Source: an uncultured Gammaproteobacteria bacterium
Lineage (GTDB): Bacteria > Pseudomonadota > Gammaproteobacteria > Acidiferrobacterales > CAJVXG01
Direction: 5' to 3'
Assembly (NCBI GenBank): GCA_913009215.1
Contig: CAJVXG010000092.1
Coordinates: 1 to 6,354 of the forward strand
DNA length: 6,354 nucleotides
Below are positions 6,188 through 6,354 of the stretch, in pieces. The notes beneath the pieces are model-generated. The model searched no databases. It was not told where the DNA came from and was given only the letters and a program-made list of their open reading frames with translations. Made by a program: the position numbers and the translations under genes. Positions within the stretch are counted from its first letter, which is position 1. The number at the start of each line of letters is the position of its first letter.

Positions 6188-6254
6188 CGGTAATCCTGCA
6201 TTTCCCATCGGGAAAAGCGGGCTTTCAGACAAACCTAGCTGCCTTGCTCCAGGT
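6188..6254. repeat. direct repeat copy B (67 bp), right of the toxin-antitoxin module
   Basis: This is the partner of 4771-4837, in the same orientation. It covers the last six codons and stop of the minus-strand DUF3467-like gene and the DNA after it. In minus-strand RNA the hairpin of copy A is kept with one G-C pair changed to G-U (ACCTGG ... CTAGGT). A second dyad, TTTCCC-ATC-GGGAAA at 6201-6215, is perfect here but has one mismatch in copy A. Copy A has CAG where this copy has the TAG stop, so copy A does not keep the gene end. Confidence 0.75.
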
Positions 6255-6354
6255 TCAGCTCACCATATCGTTCTTCGTATTCACCGATGAGCTTGTTCAG
6301 CATCAGGGAAAGACGCTTGGCGGCAAACGGGCTCAGTATCAAACGGTTGGTCAA
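6235..6354 (-). CDS. DUF3467-like protein, C-terminal fragment (5' part outside window)
   Basis: The minus strand is open from the window edge to a TAG at 6237-6235, giving 39 residues that begin LTNRLILSPFAAKRL and continue through LMLNKLIGEYEERYGELN. This fits the C-terminus of DUF3467 proteins: a strand ending in an S-P motif, a helix with AKRL, and an EYEERYG-like end. That is a small domain of about 100 residues with no established biochemical function. The gene is codirectional with the toxin-antitoxin module, about 140 bases before its promoter, and its end is overlapped by direct repeat B. The match is from memory of the family pattern and rests on a short fragment, so the family call is moderate; that it is coding is fairly likely. 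Confidence 0.6.
   Translation of the reverse strand: MTNRLILSPFAAKRLSLMLNKLIGEYEERYGELNLEQGS

Noticed and set aside
4771..6254. Repeats as integron attC sites around a toxin-antitoxin cassette
   Set aside because: No GTTRRRY / RYYYAAC core sites are found at the repeat ends and no integron integrase is present.

Overview
The window looks like part of a Gram-negative, probably gammaproteobacterial, chromosome. This is inferred from gene content and protein style (a MrpD/NuoM-type antiporter subunit, an LtaS-like enzyme of the kind used for periplasmic or envelope glycans, an HTH/PIN pair). No rRNA or marker gene is present to prove it.

Left edge (1-651, + strand): the C-terminal 216 codons of a proton-conducting membrane transporter, Na+/H+ antiporter subunit D-like. 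It runs convergently into a minus-strand operon. Centre (808-4668, - strand): three tightly packed genes, in transcription order a five-helix membrane phosphatase/sulfatase-superfamily enzyme (LtaS/OpgB-like), a membrane-anchored sialidase-fold protein with three Asp boxes, and an unrecognised small polytopic membrane protein. The second and third overlap as GTGA and are very likely translationally coupled. A good promoter (TTGGCA-16-TATAAT) precedes the first gene and is overlapped by a perfect 8-bp inverted repeat. Together the genes suggest modification of an exported polysaccharide or other envelope glycan, but no substrate can be read from the sequence.

Right part (4669-6354): a 324-bp intergenic stretch, then a minus-strand type II toxin-antitoxin module: an excisionase-type HTH antitoxin (start corrected to 6028 from promoter and ribosome binding site) and a 189-residue PIN-domain toxin. 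By spot counts its sequence is AT-richer than the operon (5041-5100 has 18 G+C of 60; 3481-3540 has 38 of 60). It lies between two direct repeats of 67 bp that are 84% identical (4771-4837 and 6188-6254), which hints at a mobile or recombined cassette. The right-hand repeat covers the last codons of a minus-strand gene cut by the window edge whose C-terminus resembles DUF3467 proteins.

The most unusual item is the repeat-flanked toxin-antitoxin module and the repeat itself, which keeps a hairpin in minus-strand RNA. The remaining genes belong to recognisable families, apart from the polytopic protein at 808-1431.
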